A DNA stretch of 64,000 nucleotides from Thermoleophilia bacterium (GCA_027493445.1 JAOSKU010000001.1:980501-1044500); one strand, 5' to 3'. Positions 18,131 to 27,322 are shown, numbered from the stretch's first letter. Numbers and translations: made by a program. Notes: a model not told the origin generated them from the sequence alone.

Positions 18131-19606
18131 ATGCTGGGAGCTGTGAGCGGGGGGGCGCTGCTCGTTGTGGCCGCGGTCTCCATCTACGCGGGCCTGCGAG
18201 CGCCGGCGGTCGAACGTCCACCACGAGATCGGACGCTCTTGTTGGGGAGCGCCGGCGCCCTGGGCGCGGTGGGAGTGGTGCGACTGCTCACCGTCCTGGG
18301 CTGGGGCGGAAGCTGGGAGCCACTGGCCGACGTACTGCTCATCGTCTCAGGCCTCGGGCTCGGGGCGTGGGTCACCACCCTGGGTTCCGACCGCGGCTCG
18401 AACGTGCAGGATCAGCTGAACGAGGGCGCCACGGATGCTCTCACCGGAGTGGCCAGCCACCGGGCTTTTCAGGACCGGCTCGAGCACGAGTGCGACCGCG
18501 CCTACCGGTTCGGCGATTCCTTTGCCCTCCTGCTGCTCGACATCGACCAGTTCAGTGCTGTCAACAACCGGTACCGGCACAAGACCGGCGACCGGATCCT
18601 GCTCGAGCTGGCCACCCGGCTGCGGACCATGATCCGGGAGATTGATCTCTGCGCCCGCTTCGGGGGCGACCAGTTCGCCGTCATCCTGCCGCATACGTAC
18701 CAGAAAGGCGCCGTGGACGTGAGTGAACGGATCCGCCAGAGTATCGGCGCCTGGACCTTCCTTACCCCCGAGGCCACCGAGGTCCGGCTCACGGCCAGTC
18801 TCGGCACGGCCATGTATCCCGGCGACGGCGCCAGCGCTCCCCAGCTCGTCGACGCCGCCATGCTGGCCTTGGCTTTCGCCAAGACCCTGGGCGGGAACCA
18901 AGTGCAGGTTTATCACGAGCTTCCCGCTAGAGGCGAGATACGGGAGAACGTGATCCCGCTCCCCCTCACGGGTCACGGAACCATCGTCCGCAGCCTGGCG
19001 GCCGCGGTCGATGTGCGCGACCGTTACACACACAGCCACTCGCGCCTGGTATCCGAGCTGGCCACGGCCACGGCCCGCGAGCTCGGACTTAAGACCGTCG
19101 AGGTGACCCGCGTCAAGATCGGAGCACTGTTGCACGACGTGGGCAAGATCGGTATCCCCGACGCCGTTCTCAGCAAGGAGGGCAGCCTCACCCCTGACGA
19201 ATGGGAGACCATCCGCCAGCACCCTGTGCTGGGCAAGACCATCATCGAGCAGGCCCCGGAGCTCGCCGACGTGGTGCCTCTGGTCCTGCACCACCAGGAG
19301 CGTTTCGACGGCTCCGGCTACCCGGCCCGCATCGGCGGCGACGACATCCCCCTTGGAGCCCGGATCATCGCCGCGGCGGACGCCTACCACGCCATCCGCT
19401 CGGATCGCCCCTACCGGCCGGGGCGCGCGCACGCCGATGCGGTGCAGGAGCTCCGCCGCTGCGCCGGGAGCCAGTTCGATCCCTCGGTGGTCGGCGCGCT
19501 GGCATCGGTGCTGGAATCCGACTCCGGCCTCGCCTCGCTCCTGACCGAACTGGACAGGGACGACTCTCTGCCCTACACCGGTCGGCGCGCAGCGACGATG
19601 CTCTAG
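18131..19606 (+). CDS. Membrane GGDEF/HD-GYP protein, probable c-di-GMP phosphodiesterase
   Basis: 491 residues. Three hydrophobic N-terminal segments (about 5-25, 36-57, 63-82), a GGDEF domain (about 100-255) and an HD-GYP domain (about 283-480). The cyclase signature reads RFGGDQF, so the catalytic acidic residue is replaced by Gln and cyclase activity is unlikely. The RxxD inhibitory site (REID) sits five residues before it and is intact. The phosphodiesterase half keeps LLHDVGKIG and HHQERFDGSGYP. Role inferred: degradation of c-di-GMP, with the GGDEF half as a regulatory domain. ATG at 18131 follows GAGGAGGGG. The stop TAG is shared with the start of repeat copy B. Confidence 0.9.
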   Translation: MLGAVSGGALLVVAAVSIYAGLRAPAVERPPRDRTLLLGSAGALGAVGVVRLLTVLGWGGSWEPLADVLLIVSGLGLGAWVTTLGSDRGSNVQDQLNEGATDALTGVASHRAFQDRLEHECDRAYRFGDSFALLLLDIDQFSAVNNRYRHKTGDRILLELATRLRTMIREIDLCARFGGDQFAVILPHTYQKGAVDVSERIRQSIGAWTFLTPEATEVRLTASLGTAMYPGDGASAPQLVDAAMLALAFAKTLGGNQVQVYHELPARGEIRENVIPLPLTGHGTIVRSLAAAVDVRDRYTHSHSRLVSELATATARELGLKTVEVTRVKIGALLHDVGKIGIPDAVLSKEGSLTPDEWETIRQHPVLGKTIIEQAPELADVVPLVLHHQERFDGSGYPARIGGDDIPLGARIIAAADAYHAIRSDRPYRPGRAHADAVQELRRCAGSQFDPSVVGALASVLESDSGLASLLTELDRDDSLPYTGRRAATML

Positions 19607-19763
19607 GAGGCCGTTGAAAGACGAAGCCCCGGCCGCCGGGCCGCACTGGGCGGCGCCATGCCTCGTCCTCGGTCACGCTCGGCCGCCATCTCCCTCCTCG
19701 GCCGGCTTCCGAGCCCCCGCTCGGCGGCCGGCCGCGCTCCCACCAGGTCGTTTGGTCTCCTAG
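19603..19763. repeat. Palindromic repeat, copy B (degenerate)
   Basis: Begins CTAGGAGGCCGTTGAAAGACGAAGCC at the stop of the preceding gene (only the first ~18 bases match the A/F terminus). The family core remains recognisable to about 19680 (CACTGGGCGG, CGTCCTCGGTC). The right half has diverged, but CTCCTAG at 19757-19763 is the exact complement of the first seven bases. The 207-bp gap holds nothing else except a TAGAAT at 19772-19777 that may serve as the dodecin -10. Confidence 0.6.
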
Positions 19764-19814
19764 CCTGTGGGTAGAATCGAGCGTCCACCGATGCCACGAC
19801 GTCAAGGAGGGATC

Positions 19815-20033
19815 ATGCCGGACAGCGTGTACAAGATCATCGAGCTCGTGGGAACGAGCGAGGTCTCCTGGGAGGATGCCGCCCAAGTCGCGGTGAATCG
19901 GGCCGCCGAGACACTCGAGGACTTGCGGGTAGCCGAGGTCGTGCAGCTCGACTTGAAGATCGGGGACGACAAGGTCATCGCTTTCCGCACCAAGGTGCGT
20001 CTGTCGTTCAAGTATCACGGCCATCAGGACTGA
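19815..20033 (+). CDS. Dodecin, flavin-binding dodecamer protein
   Basis: 72 residues from ATG at 19815, with AAGGAGG eight bases upstream. Stores and buffers flavins. Typical dodecin sequence: VYKIIELVGTSEVSWEDAA with the flavin-stacking Trp near residue 20, then AAETLEDLRVAEV and a C-terminal beta strand TKVRLSFKYHG. A longer in-frame start at 19767 lacks a ribosome-binding site. Convergent with the next gene, separated by a hairpin. Confidence 0.95.
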   Translation: MPDSVYKIIELVGTSEVSWEDAAQVAVNRAAETLEDLRVAEVVQLDLKIGDDKVIAFRTKVRLSFKYHGHQD

Positions 20034-20035
20034 GT

Positions 20036-20059
20036 CGCCTCGCGGCTGGCGGCGAGGCG
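20036..20059. terminator. Hairpin between convergent genes
   Basis: CGCCTCGC (20036-20043) pairs with GCGAGGCG (20052-20059) around an 8-base loop. It lies in the 26-bp gap between the convergent stops of dodecin and the unknown gene. No T tract follows on either side. The adjoining sequence ctggcggcgaggcgtcattc resembles the end of the dispersed palindromic repeat and may derive from it. Confidence 0.5.
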
Positions 20060-20731
20060 TCATTCCGAGACGAGCTTGTGGGGCCGCATGGTATCGACTG
20101 AGAAGCGGTGGTCGGCCTCGTGCAGGCCCACCATCACGTCAGCGGACATCCCCGGTGTCCGGCCGGCCACCCAGACGTAGAAGCCGGCCACGGCCGCGAG
20201 GCGTGCGTCGAAGCCCACCCCCTTGTCGAGAGCCCAGTACAGACGGCGCTCGCCCTCGCGGAGGACCTCCGCCTCCACCGGCCCCGAAGCCGACACCGCG
20301 CCCCAGCGGGCGGGGACCAGAGCTCGTCCGCTCCAGCGATGCATGCTCACTGGAGCACCCAACCAGGTCCCGGGGGAGGCAGGAGCAGGGGGGGCGGGCT
20401 CGTACGTGAGCACCCAGCTGGGGTCTGACTCGAATGCCGCCACTCCCTCGAGCTGTTCGAGCAGCGCGGCCATCGTCTCGAGCGTGAAGACGCTCCTAGC
20501 GTCCACCGCACCCCTTTCGAGCATGGCACGCGCCGGCCCGTCGAAGCGCCCGGCGAGGAGGCCCCAAACGGTCTTGATTACGGCGTTGCCCCCCACGACC
20601 AGGTTGGGCGCCTCTCCACCGGGCCCGGGAACCGGCCCCGTCCCCACGATCACCCCCTCGGCAAAGGGAACGGCTATCGAGATGGTGATGAGACCCGCTC
20701 GTGCGGGGTCCGACGTGCCCGTGCCCGTCAC
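20060..20731 (-). CDS. Hypothetical protein
   Basis: About 223 residues from GTG at 20731, chosen because it lies just after the EamA gene stop (20742). An ATG-less upstream extension would overlap that gene. No recognised family. It opens with a hydrophobic beta-rich stretch (LITISIAVPFAEGVIVGTG) rich in Gly and Pro and is mostly alpha/beta with many Trp. No signal peptide, metal motif or nucleotide loop is seen. Its last codons (KLVSE, then TGA) fall in sequence like the end of the dispersed repeat. Confidence 0.6.
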   Translation of the reverse strand: MTGTGTSDPARAGLITISIAVPFAEGVIVGTGPVPGPGGEAPNLVVGGNAVIKTVWGLLAGRFDGPARAMLERGAVDARSVFTLETMAALLEQLEGVAAFESDPSWVLTYEPAPPAPASPGTWLGAPVSMHRWSGRALVPARWGAVSASGPVEAEVLREGERRLYWALDKGVGFDARLAAVAGFYVWVAGRTPGMSADVMVGLHEADHRFSVDTMRPHKLVSE

Positions 20732-20741
20732 GAACGACGCC

Positions 20742-21785
20742 TCAATCCCCGGTCGCCCGGCGAGCCACGAGGATGCCCACCAAGACGGCCGCCGCACCCA
20801 CTCCCTGCAACCACACCAAGGGCTCGCTCAGCAGCACCCAGGCGAGCAGGGCGGCGGCTACCGGCTGCACCAGCAGCGTCACCGACCAGAAGCCGGCTGG
20901 GAGGTGGGCGAGCCCGTATGTGATGAGGCCCTGACCCAGGACCTGAGCCACCCAGGCGAGGGTCACCAAGACAAGCCACCCTCTCGGGCTCCCGGGGATC
21001 AGAGACTCGCCGGCGGCCAGGCTCAGGCCCAGCAGGATGACGCTGGACACCAGGCTGCTGAGACCCATGAGGGTGGCGGTGCCCAGCGAACGGCGCAGGT
21101 CCTTCACGGTGAGCAGGTAGCCGGCGTAGAACAGAGAAGTAAGGGCCGCCAGCGCGTCGCCCAGCAGGTGATGCGTACCCCCGGAGGAAGCCGTAGCCCT
21201 GACCAGCAGCAGAGCCCCGCCCAGAGCCAGGAGCATCCCCACGAGGAAGGCGCCGGTGATGCGCTCTCGGAACAGCAACCAGGCGGCCACCGTGACCACG
21301 ATTGGGGCCAGGTTGGCGAGCAAGGTGGCGTTGGCCACCGAAGTGTAGCGGATCGACCAGTGCCACGCGGCCAGGTCTCCGGCGAAGAAGAGGCCTGCGA
21401 CGAGCAGCCAGAGCAAATGCCGCCGGGTCAGACCCGGAGTGGCGGTGACACCAGGAGCAGCGGGGCCCAGCGTCGCCGCCGGCCCGGTCGTTCCCCGGCC
21501 GGGCCGCTCCCAGCGGGCCCAGAGGGCGAAGAGAGGCAAGGAGAGAGCCATGCGGTAGAAGCCGGTGGCGGTTGGTTCGAGCTCGCTCACGCGTACCAGG
21601 ATGGGCGAGAAGGCGATGGCCAAAGCACCGGCAACAAGGGCCACCAGCGCCCAACGGGCCGTGCCCGCCGCCGGCCTGCTACGTGCGCTCTCGCGCTGCG
21701 CGCTCCTCCCGCAGGCCGAAACGGCGTCGTCCGCTCTGGCCGTGGTCTCCGCCTCGACCACTCCCACCTCCTCGCACCGGTCCAT
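20742..21785 (-). CDS. EamA/DMT-family transporter
   Basis: 347 residues from ATG at 21785. Drug/metabolite transporter superfamily protein with two EamA repeats and about ten hydrophobic segments. The first repeat includes FSPILVRVSE and ANATLLANLAPIVV, the second GYLLTVKDLRR and GLAHLPAGFWSVTLLVQPV with the conserved Pro in helix 9. A 35-residue polar N-terminus precedes the first helix. Substrate unknown; such proteins export amino acids, nucleosides or drugs. Divergent from the MFS gene with 66 bp between starts. Confidence 0.88.
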   Translation of the reverse strand: MDRCEEVGVVEAETTARADDAVSACGRSAQRESARSRPAAGTARWALVALVAGALAIAFSPILVRVSELEPTATGFYRMALSLPLFALWARWERPGRGTTGPAATLGPAAPGVTATPGLTRRHLLWLLVAGLFFAGDLAAWHWSIRYTSVANATLLANLAPIVVTVAAWLLFRERITGAFLVGMLLALGGALLLVRATASSGGTHHLLGDALAALTSLFYAGYLLTVKDLRRSLGTATLMGLSSLVSSVILLGLSLAAGESLIPGSPRGWLVLVTLAWVAQVLGQGLITYGLAHLPAGFWSVTLLVQPVAAALLAWVLLSEPLVWLQGVGAAAVLVGILVARRATGD

Positions 21786-21851
21786 GCGTGAACGAAGGTA
21801 ACATACCGGGATGAAGCGGAGGGCGCCCACCACCCCAAACACGGCACGCGC

Positions 21852-23220
21852 GTGACCCCGCGCCGCGTCCTCCACACCTACTATGGTCTGGCCGGACTCT
21901 ACTCCCTGGCTTCGTCCCTGGTATGGGGCGTGAACACCCCTCTTCCTGCTATGGGCCGGGCTGGACATCTTCGGGGTCTTCGTGGCCAGCGCAGCCTTCA
22001 CAGCGGGCATGGTGGTCTTCGAGATCCCCACCGGGGTGCTGGCCGACACCTGGGGCAGACGCCTGTCGTTTCTGCTGAGCACAGCTACCCTCCTCGCCGG
22101 AACCCTTGGCTACGCTCTCCTGGCCGAGTTGCACGCCGGCCTGGCGGCCTTCTCGGCGGTCTCTGTGCTCCTGGGCCTGGCTTTCACCTTCTACTCGGGC
22201 GCAGTGGAGGCCTGGCTAGTCGACGCCCTGCGGGCGACCGGCTACACCGGTCCGCTCGACCACGTCTTCGCGCGGGGGGCTCTCGTCACGGGAGCATGCA
22301 TGGTCGTAGGCACGGTGGGAGGCGGTTTCCTGGGCGACATCCGCCTCTCGCTGCCCTACGCCGTGCGAGGCGGCCTGCTGCTCCTGCTGCTGGTCGTGGC
22401 CGTGCCCACCATGCACGAGGTGGGCTTCACCCCCCGGTCGGTCGGATTGCGCGACTTACCGTGTGAGATGGCCGCCATCGGTCGGGACGGCCTGACCTAT
22501 GGCTGGCGCCGCCGCAGCGTGCGCTACCTCATCGCCGCCTCGGCCGTGGAGGTTGGCTTCCTCAGTTGGGGCTTCTACGCTTGGCAACCCTACTTCCTCG
22601 ACCTGCTGGGCCGGCAGGCCATCTGGGCGGCCGGTCTCTTCTCTTCGCTCATCAGCCTGGCCACCATGGCGGGCAACGCGCTGGTGGACCAGCTAGCGCG
22701 CTTCGCGTCGCGCCGGACGACGCTGCTCCTGGCGGCGGCAGTGGTGGAAGGCATAGCTGTCACGGGTGTGGGTCTCGCGCGCTCCTTCTGGCTCGCCGCC
22801 GGCCTCTATCTGGCGGCCTCGGTGGCCATGGGGGTCATCTTTCCCGTGAAGCAGGCCTACATGCACGAGGTGATCCCCTCGGCCCAGAGAGCCACGGTGG
22901 TCTCCGTGGATTCCATGGTGGGGAACGCCGGTGGAGTCGTGGGCCAGGTGGGACTGGGCTACCTGTCGCGCAGCTTCTCCATTCCCATAGGTTTCGTGGC
23001 CGGTGGCCTCGGTACCCTGCTGGTGCTCCCCGTGCTGGGTCTGCTGCGACGCATGGACGAGCCGGCCGACCACTTGGCCGGACCCGCCGGGACCACCGGG
23101 CCCCTGGCTCCAGCCGGGCTACCCCCACTGGCCTCAGTCGACGGCACCCGGCACTCCGGTCCGGAGACGACCGCCGGCGACAGGATCTCCGACCCCCCGC
23201 CGGCCGATCGGAGAACCTGA
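21852..23220 (+). CDS. MFS transporter (one assembly frameshift)
   Basis: About 455 residues and 12 hydrophobic segments. Major facilitator of the small-molecule efflux kind. The motif between helices 2 and 3 reads GVLADTWGRR, a good match to the MFS A-motif. The GTG start at 21852 opens a first helix (LASSLVWGVNT), then one surplus C in a four-C run (21937-21940) breaks the frame; removing it gives LFLLWAGLDIFGVFVASAAFT, continuous with the rest. The last ~55 residues are Pro/Gly-rich, hydrophilic and probably cytoplasmic. Substrate not deducible. Confidence 0.85.
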
Positions 23221-23237
23221 GCCCCTCCAGCGGGCGG

Positions 23238-23603
23238 TTACTGGCCGACGAGGTCGCCAACTACGTAGTCGGCCACCGCGCCGATCTCGTCCGCGGAGAG
23301 CTGGTCGCCGAAGGGAGGCATACTCGCGCCGCCGTTGGTCACCTGGTCGATCACGCGCTCCTTGGTGAGGCCGGTGACCGAGGTCAGATCGGGACCCGTG
23401 CCGCCTGTGCCATCGGCCCCGTGACAGACCGCGCAGTTCGAGGCGAAGACCGCCGCCCCGTCGGCCATAGCGCCCCCTCCTGTCGTCTCTGTGGTGGCCG
23501 CCTCCGTGGTGGTGGTCTCGTCATCCCCGCCGCATCCCGCCGTCAGCCCCAACAGGGCTGTCAGCGAGACGGCTATGAGCAGTAGTACGAGCGTACGACG
23601 CAT
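23238..23603 (-). CDS. Cytochrome c lipoprotein
   Basis: 121 residues. Signal peptide with lipobox LGLTAGC (cleavage before Cys), a short Thr/Glu linker, then a class I cytochrome c domain. Heme is bound by CAVCH and the distal ligand is probably the Met of GGASMPPFG. Expected to carry electrons outside the membrane, tethered by lipid. ATG at 23603 follows GGAGGGAG. Convergent with the MFS gene. Confidence 0.92.
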   Translation of the reverse strand: MRRTLVLLLIAVSLTALLGLTAGCGGDDETTTTEAATTETTGGGAMADGAAVFASNCAVCHGADGTGGTGPDLTSVTGLTKERVIDQVTNGGASMPPFGDQLSADEIGAVADYVVGDLVGQ

Positions 23604-23739
23604 GGATTCTCCCTCCATCTTCGATTCCAGGCGCTCGGAACGAATGGCCCCTACCCCGCGTCTTCGAACAGCTAAACCCATTCCACGACCCTCCCCACCA
23701 GGGGCGCCCACAGGGGATAGGGCCGCACCAGGAGGTCGG

Positions 23740-24408
23740 TCAGGCCTCGCGGGCAGCGCGCGCCCGATCCAGGAGACTCCGTACTTCCTCGTCCGTTACC
23801 TGCGAGAAATCCTCGTACCACAGCCCTATGGCCTGGAAGAGAACGGGAGTCCGGAGGCAGACCACCTCGTCGGCCACGTCCCTCAGGTCATCGCACGTCC
23901 GGCGGGGCCCGACCGGCACGGCCACGACGATGCGCCTCGGCTGCCCCTGCCGCAATCCGACCACCGCCGCACGCATGGTGGACCCGGTCGCCAGCCCGTC
24001 ATCTACCAGAATGAGCGTCTTGCTTCCCACCTGCGGCGGGGGGCGACCCTGACGGTACGCCTCATCCCGGCGGGCCAGCTCCCGCCGCTCACGCTCGGTC
24101 GCGTGCTCAATGTCCGCTTGCGAGATGCCCAGCTGACGAACCACCTCCTGGTTCAGCACCCGGATTCCACCGAGAGCCAGAGCCCCCATGGCCAGCTCCT
24201 CGTGCCCAGGCACCCCCAGCTTTCGGACCAGAAACACGTCGAGCGGCGCACCTAGGATCTGGGCGATCTCGAAGGCGACAGGTACACCACCCCGCGGTAG
24301 CGCCAGAACCACGACATCGTCGCGGTGGGCGTAGCTCGAAAGCGCGGCGGCAAGCAGGCGCCCGGCTTCCGCCCGATCCCGGAACCGGTCATCTAGTTGG
24401 GCGCCCAT
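23740..24408 (-). CDS. Phosphoribosyltransferase-domain protein
   Basis: 222 residues from ATG at 24408; ATG at 24435 is an alternative. Type I PRTase fold with PRPP loop LILVDDGLATGSTMRAA, ALPRGGVPVAFEIA in the PP-loop region and VRKLGVPGHEELAMGA. This is the COG1926 group, often annotated as a predicted phosphoribosyltransferase and sometimes fused to hydrolase domains. The true substrate is unknown. It lies just downstream of tRNA-Leu and could be co-transcribed with it. Confidence 0.85.
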   Translation of the reverse strand: MGAQLDDRFRDRAEAGRLLAAALSSYAHRDDVVVLALPRGGVPVAFEIAQILGAPLDVFLVRKLGVPGHEELAMGALALGGIRVLNQEVVRQLGISQADIEHATERERRELARRDEAYRQGRPPPQVGSKTLILVDDGLATGSTMRAAVVGLRQGQPRRIVVAVPVGPRRTCDDLRDVADEVVCLRTPVLFQAIGLWYEDFSQVTDEEVRSLLDRARAAREA

Positions 24409-24517
24409 GCTTTCGGGATTCACTTTTCTCCGCATCCCGAAACCGGCCGGTGGTCGGCAATCATCGCCAGGGCGCTCAGCCGGGCTCGGACCGGCCATGC
24501 ACCCGGCCAGCATGAAG

Positions 24518-24601
24518 GGCCGGAGAGGGGACTCGAACCCCCACGGGCGCTAGCCCAACGGTGTTTAAGACCGTTGCGTCTGCCTGTTCCGCCACTCCGG
24601 C
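24518..24601 (-). tRNA. tRNA-Leu (anticodon TAA)
   Basis: Folds as a class II tRNA: acceptor GCCGGAG/CTCCGGC, GCGGAACAGGCAGACGC D arm, anticodon loop CTTAAAC giving TAA (reads UUA), long variable arm and GGTTCGAGT T loop. CCA is not encoded. The discriminator base reads C, whereas bacterial tRNA-Leu normally has A. The region between it and the ppx gene (24602-24762) shows nothing else. Confidence 0.92.
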
Positions 24602-24762
24602 CCGAGGGACAAGATCGCACGCCGAGACCGGTGCCCCTGCCGAGACGCCCATACTGTACCAAGCGACCATGCGCCCCGGCCAGAGCCCGTCTCCCGCGGG
24701 CCGCGAGCACGTCAGCGGCTCCCCGACGTGGCCTGGACCAGCGGGGTAACCACGACCACCGG

Positions 24763-26328
24763 CTATCCCTCGCGCGACTCCTCCCAGAGGTCACCCCGGT
24801 CGGCGGCGAGCAGGATGCCATCGAGGATGTCTCGCTCCGAGACGGTAAGCTCCTCCCAACCGAGGGCTTCCATCACCCCTATCATCACCTCTCCTCCGGC
24901 CACGATGACCCCCTCCCGCCCGGGCTGCATGCAGGGGAGCGCCCGGCGCTCGGCGGCCGTCAGCCCGGCCAGCCGATCGACCTGGGCAGCCACCGCCTGC
25001 CGGGATACCGTGCTCAAGTGGAGGGCGTCCGCGTCGTAATCGGCAAGCCCCAGAGCCAGGCAGGCCATGGTGGTCACGGTGCCGGCCACGCCGACCAGCC
25101 GGGATCGAGGGGTGCACGATCCGGCCCCGAAGCGGTCGCGCAGCGGGCCGACCAGTTCGCGGACGGCCTCGCGGGCAGCCGCGCGCTCGGCCGATGAGGG
25201 CAGATCGGCCCCGAACCAGCGCTCCGTGCCCCGCACACTGCCCATCCTCAGACTGGCGGCCACGAGCTCCCCACCCTCCAGCCGGGTCACCAGCTCGGTG
25301 CTCCCCCCTCCGATGTCGAGCAGCACCACATTGCCGGGCAAGTCGAGGGTAGCCCCCGAATAGGCGAGCCGGGCCTCCAGCTCTCCCGAAACCACCCGGG
25401 CTTCGACAGAGAAACGCCGGCCGAGCTCGGCCACGAAGTCGCGGCCGTCGGCGGCCTCCCGGCAGGCGCTGGTGCCCACCAGGGTCGTATCCTGGGCCTG
25501 CAGGGCACGGGCCTCCCTCACGTAGTCGGCCACCACCGCGGCGGTGCGCGCCCGCGCATCGGGTGCCAGGCGCCCCCTCGTCTCCAAAGATTCACCCAGG
25601 CGTGTCACGCGGGCGTACCGCACGAGAGCCTGTGGGCGTCCGCCAATCACGTCCGCCACGAGCAGCCGCACCGAGTTCGTCCCCACATCGATGGCCGCCC
25701 GCCGGGTCGTCTCGCCTCGAGCGGGTGCAGGGTCCGCCTCGGCCAGTGGCGCGCACCGGCGGTCCTCGCACCACAGCCGGCCGAAGGAGCCCAGGAGCGC
25801 CAGCCGGCAGCTTTCCGAGACCTGGGCCGACTGCGCGTCACCGGCCGAGGGCACCGATTCCCCCTCGGCCGCCAGCAGGGCCGCCGCATAGGCATGAAGA
25901 CAGGTGGCCCGCTCGGGGCTTTCCGGGCCGCCGATTCCCCGCTCGAGCACAGCCCCACCGTCCACCGCACCGTGGAGGACGCGGGCCAGAGTGCGACGCC
26001 GGGCCTGATACCAGTGCTGGAGGTCGGAGAGGGCTTGCGCCAGCTGGGGATCCTCGGCCACCCGCCGGCGAAGGGTCTCAACCCCACCGGCCGCCTCCAA
26101 CCGGGCAATGGCGCTCACGGCTGAGGGACAGCTCAGGTAGAGCAGCGTGGGGAAAGGTGCGCCGTTCTCCAGATAGGGCGCGCTCTCGACAACCGCCGGA
26201 ACGCCGTAGGGGCAGACGACGGCCACGGCCGTGAGGCCGCGGGGTTCGCGGCCCAGCTGCCGCGCGACGGCCTCCCGCTGGGCGCGCGTCGGGGAGCGCC
26301 GGCGTGGTGGCTTTGTGGGAGTGCTCAT
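24763..26328 (-). CDS. ppx: DUF501 - exopolyphosphatase (Ppx/GppA) fusion
   Basis: 521 residues from ATG at 26328. Residues 1 to ~190 are a DUF501 domain (AVARQLGREPRG, VVCPYGVPAVV, PTLLYLSCP, CLHAYAAALLA). Residues ~215-521 are a Ppx/GppA phosphatase: AAIDVGTNSVRLLV phosphate loop, GTSACREAADG, VLLDIGGGSTELV, MGSVRGTERWF, VGVAGTVTT and SERDILDGILLAA. Ppx cleaves polyphosphate or pppGpp. In most actinobacteria DUF501 and ppx are adjacent separate genes; here one uninterrupted frame links them by an Ala/Glu-rich stretch. It could be a true fusion or, given the many indels, a lost gene boundary. Confidence 0.88.
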   Translation of the reverse strand: MSTPTKPPRRRSPTRAQREAVARQLGREPRGLTAVAVVCPYGVPAVVESAPYLENGAPFPTLLYLSCPSAVSAIARLEAAGGVETLRRRVAEDPQLAQALSDLQHWYQARRRTLARVLHGAVDGGAVLERGIGGPESPERATCLHAYAAALLAAEGESVPSAGDAQSAQVSESCRLALLGSFGRLWCEDRRCAPLAEADPAPARGETTRRAAIDVGTNSVRLLVADVIGGRPQALVRYARVTRLGESLETRGRLAPDARARTAAVVADYVREARALQAQDTTLVGTSACREAADGRDFVAELGRRFSVEARVVSGELEARLAYSGATLDLPGNVVLLDIGGGSTELVTRLEGGELVAASLRMGSVRGTERWFGADLPSSAERAAAREAVRELVGPLRDRFGAGSCTPRSRLVGVAGTVTTMACLALGLADYDADALHLSTVSRQAVAAQVDRLAGLTAAERRALPCMQPGREGVIVAGGEVMIGVMEALGWEELTVSERDILDGILLAADRGDLWEESREG

Positions 26329-26406
26329 CGGATGACTGAGGCGCGCGCCCCTACCTACGCCCACAGTTCGGCCTCGCCTGCAGAGGCGCCTGGAGGCCCT
26401 GGATGC

Positions 26407-26727
26407 TCACTGAGTGGAAGCCGCCACGGCACTCGTAGACTCAGCGGCGGGCAAGGTTGTGGAGGTTATGGCGGTGGAGGATGTCTCGGTGGAGCGGCTG
26501 GAGGGGGAGCCCTCTCCAGCGGTCGCCGGCTGGTCCGGAGTCGTGGTGTCGTCAGGAGAGGCCAGGATGGTCGTGACGGTGCCCCGGAAGAACACGGTCG
26601 TGCCCGGAGAGGCCGAACCGGGCCTGGGGGCGCGCGCATCGACCCAAGCCACGGCCGCCACCACAGACAGGGCCAGCAGGAACGCGATGAACGCCAGCAG
26701 GGGAGAGCTGGTGCGCGAGAGACTCAT
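26407..26727 (-). CDS. Small single-pass membrane protein with Ser/Thr-rich tail
   Basis: 106 residues. One N-terminal hydrophobic helix (LLAFIAFLLALSVVAAVAWV), then an extracytoplasmic tail dominated by Thr, Ser, Ala and Pro. No recognised domain. Sits between the ftsB-like gene and ppx, where other actinobacteria also carry variable small genes. Such tails are often O-glycosylated in actinobacteria, which is inference here. Confidence 0.6.
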   Translation of the reverse strand: MSLSRTSSPLLAFIAFLLALSVVAAVAWVDARAPRPGSASPGTTVFFRGTVTTILASPDDTTTPDQPATAGEGSPSSRSTETSSTAITSTTLPAAESTSAVAASTQ

Positions 26728-26770
26728 CGCCGGCTCTGGTCCCGAGAGTCCACCAGATCGGCGGCGAGGC

Positions 26771-27322
26771 TCAGAAGAGCTGCCTCAGCGCATCGATCAC
26801 GCGCTCCACGGGGCCGGGACCGGCTGGAGCGGCGGCTTCCGGCGTCACCGGCGTCTCGGTCGTACCGGTGAGCCCAGTCACGATGAAGACGTCCTCTCCC
26901 GGCCGAGCCAAGTTCAGATCCTTGCGCGCGAGGGCCTCCAGGTAGCTCTCCTTCTCCAGACGAGCGGCTTGAGTCTGCAGGGCCTGGTTGCCCTGCTGCA
27001 GAACCGTCACCTCCTGCTCCATAGCCGCCAGGCGGGCGCTCGACTCCCGCAGGTCCAGATATGGGCCTACCGAGAGCCCCACCCCCAGGGCAGTCACTAC
27101 GAACACCATGGCTGTCAGGACGAAGCGACCGGCAGGGCGACGCCTCACAGAGGAGCGCCTCGCAAGAAAGCGGGTCGTCGATCCACTGTGTGACGGGCGC
27201 CGAGCGGGCGGAGCTTTCGGGGCCGGCCGGCTCCGAGCCGCCGGCCGCGCTGGCTGGGCGCCCGTGCGCCGGGCCTTTTCCGCGTTCTCTCGGCGAGACC
27301 GCTTCGATGGCGTTGGACTCAT
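26771..27322 (-). CDS. FtsB/DivIC-type septum formation initiator
   Basis: 183 residues. A basic, Ala/Pro/Arg-rich cytoplasmic N-terminus (~65 residues) precedes one transmembrane helix ([17 protein letters not shown]) and a periplasmic coiled coil ([19 protein letters not shown]). The DivIC end motif [20 protein letters not shown] follows, then an Ala/Pro/Thr tail. Divisome scaffold. Its place between eno/pyk and DUF501-ppx matches the conserved actinobacterial locus. ATG overlaps the pyk stop (ATGA). Confidence 0.9.
   Translation of the reverse strand: MSPTPSKRSRRENAEKARRTGAQPARPAARSRPAPKAPPARRPSHSGSTTRFLARRSSVRRRPAGRFVLTAMVFVVTALGVGLSVGPYLDLRESSARLAAMEQEVTVLQQGNQALQTQAARLEKESYLEALARKDLNLARPGEDVFIVTGLTGTTETPVTPEAAAPAGPGPVERVIDALRQLF

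Noticed and set aside
20044..20078. A further full copy of the palindromic repeat after dodecin
   Set aside because: Only about 35 bases resemble the repeat end. They are better described as a hairpin between convergent genes, possibly derived from a lost copy.
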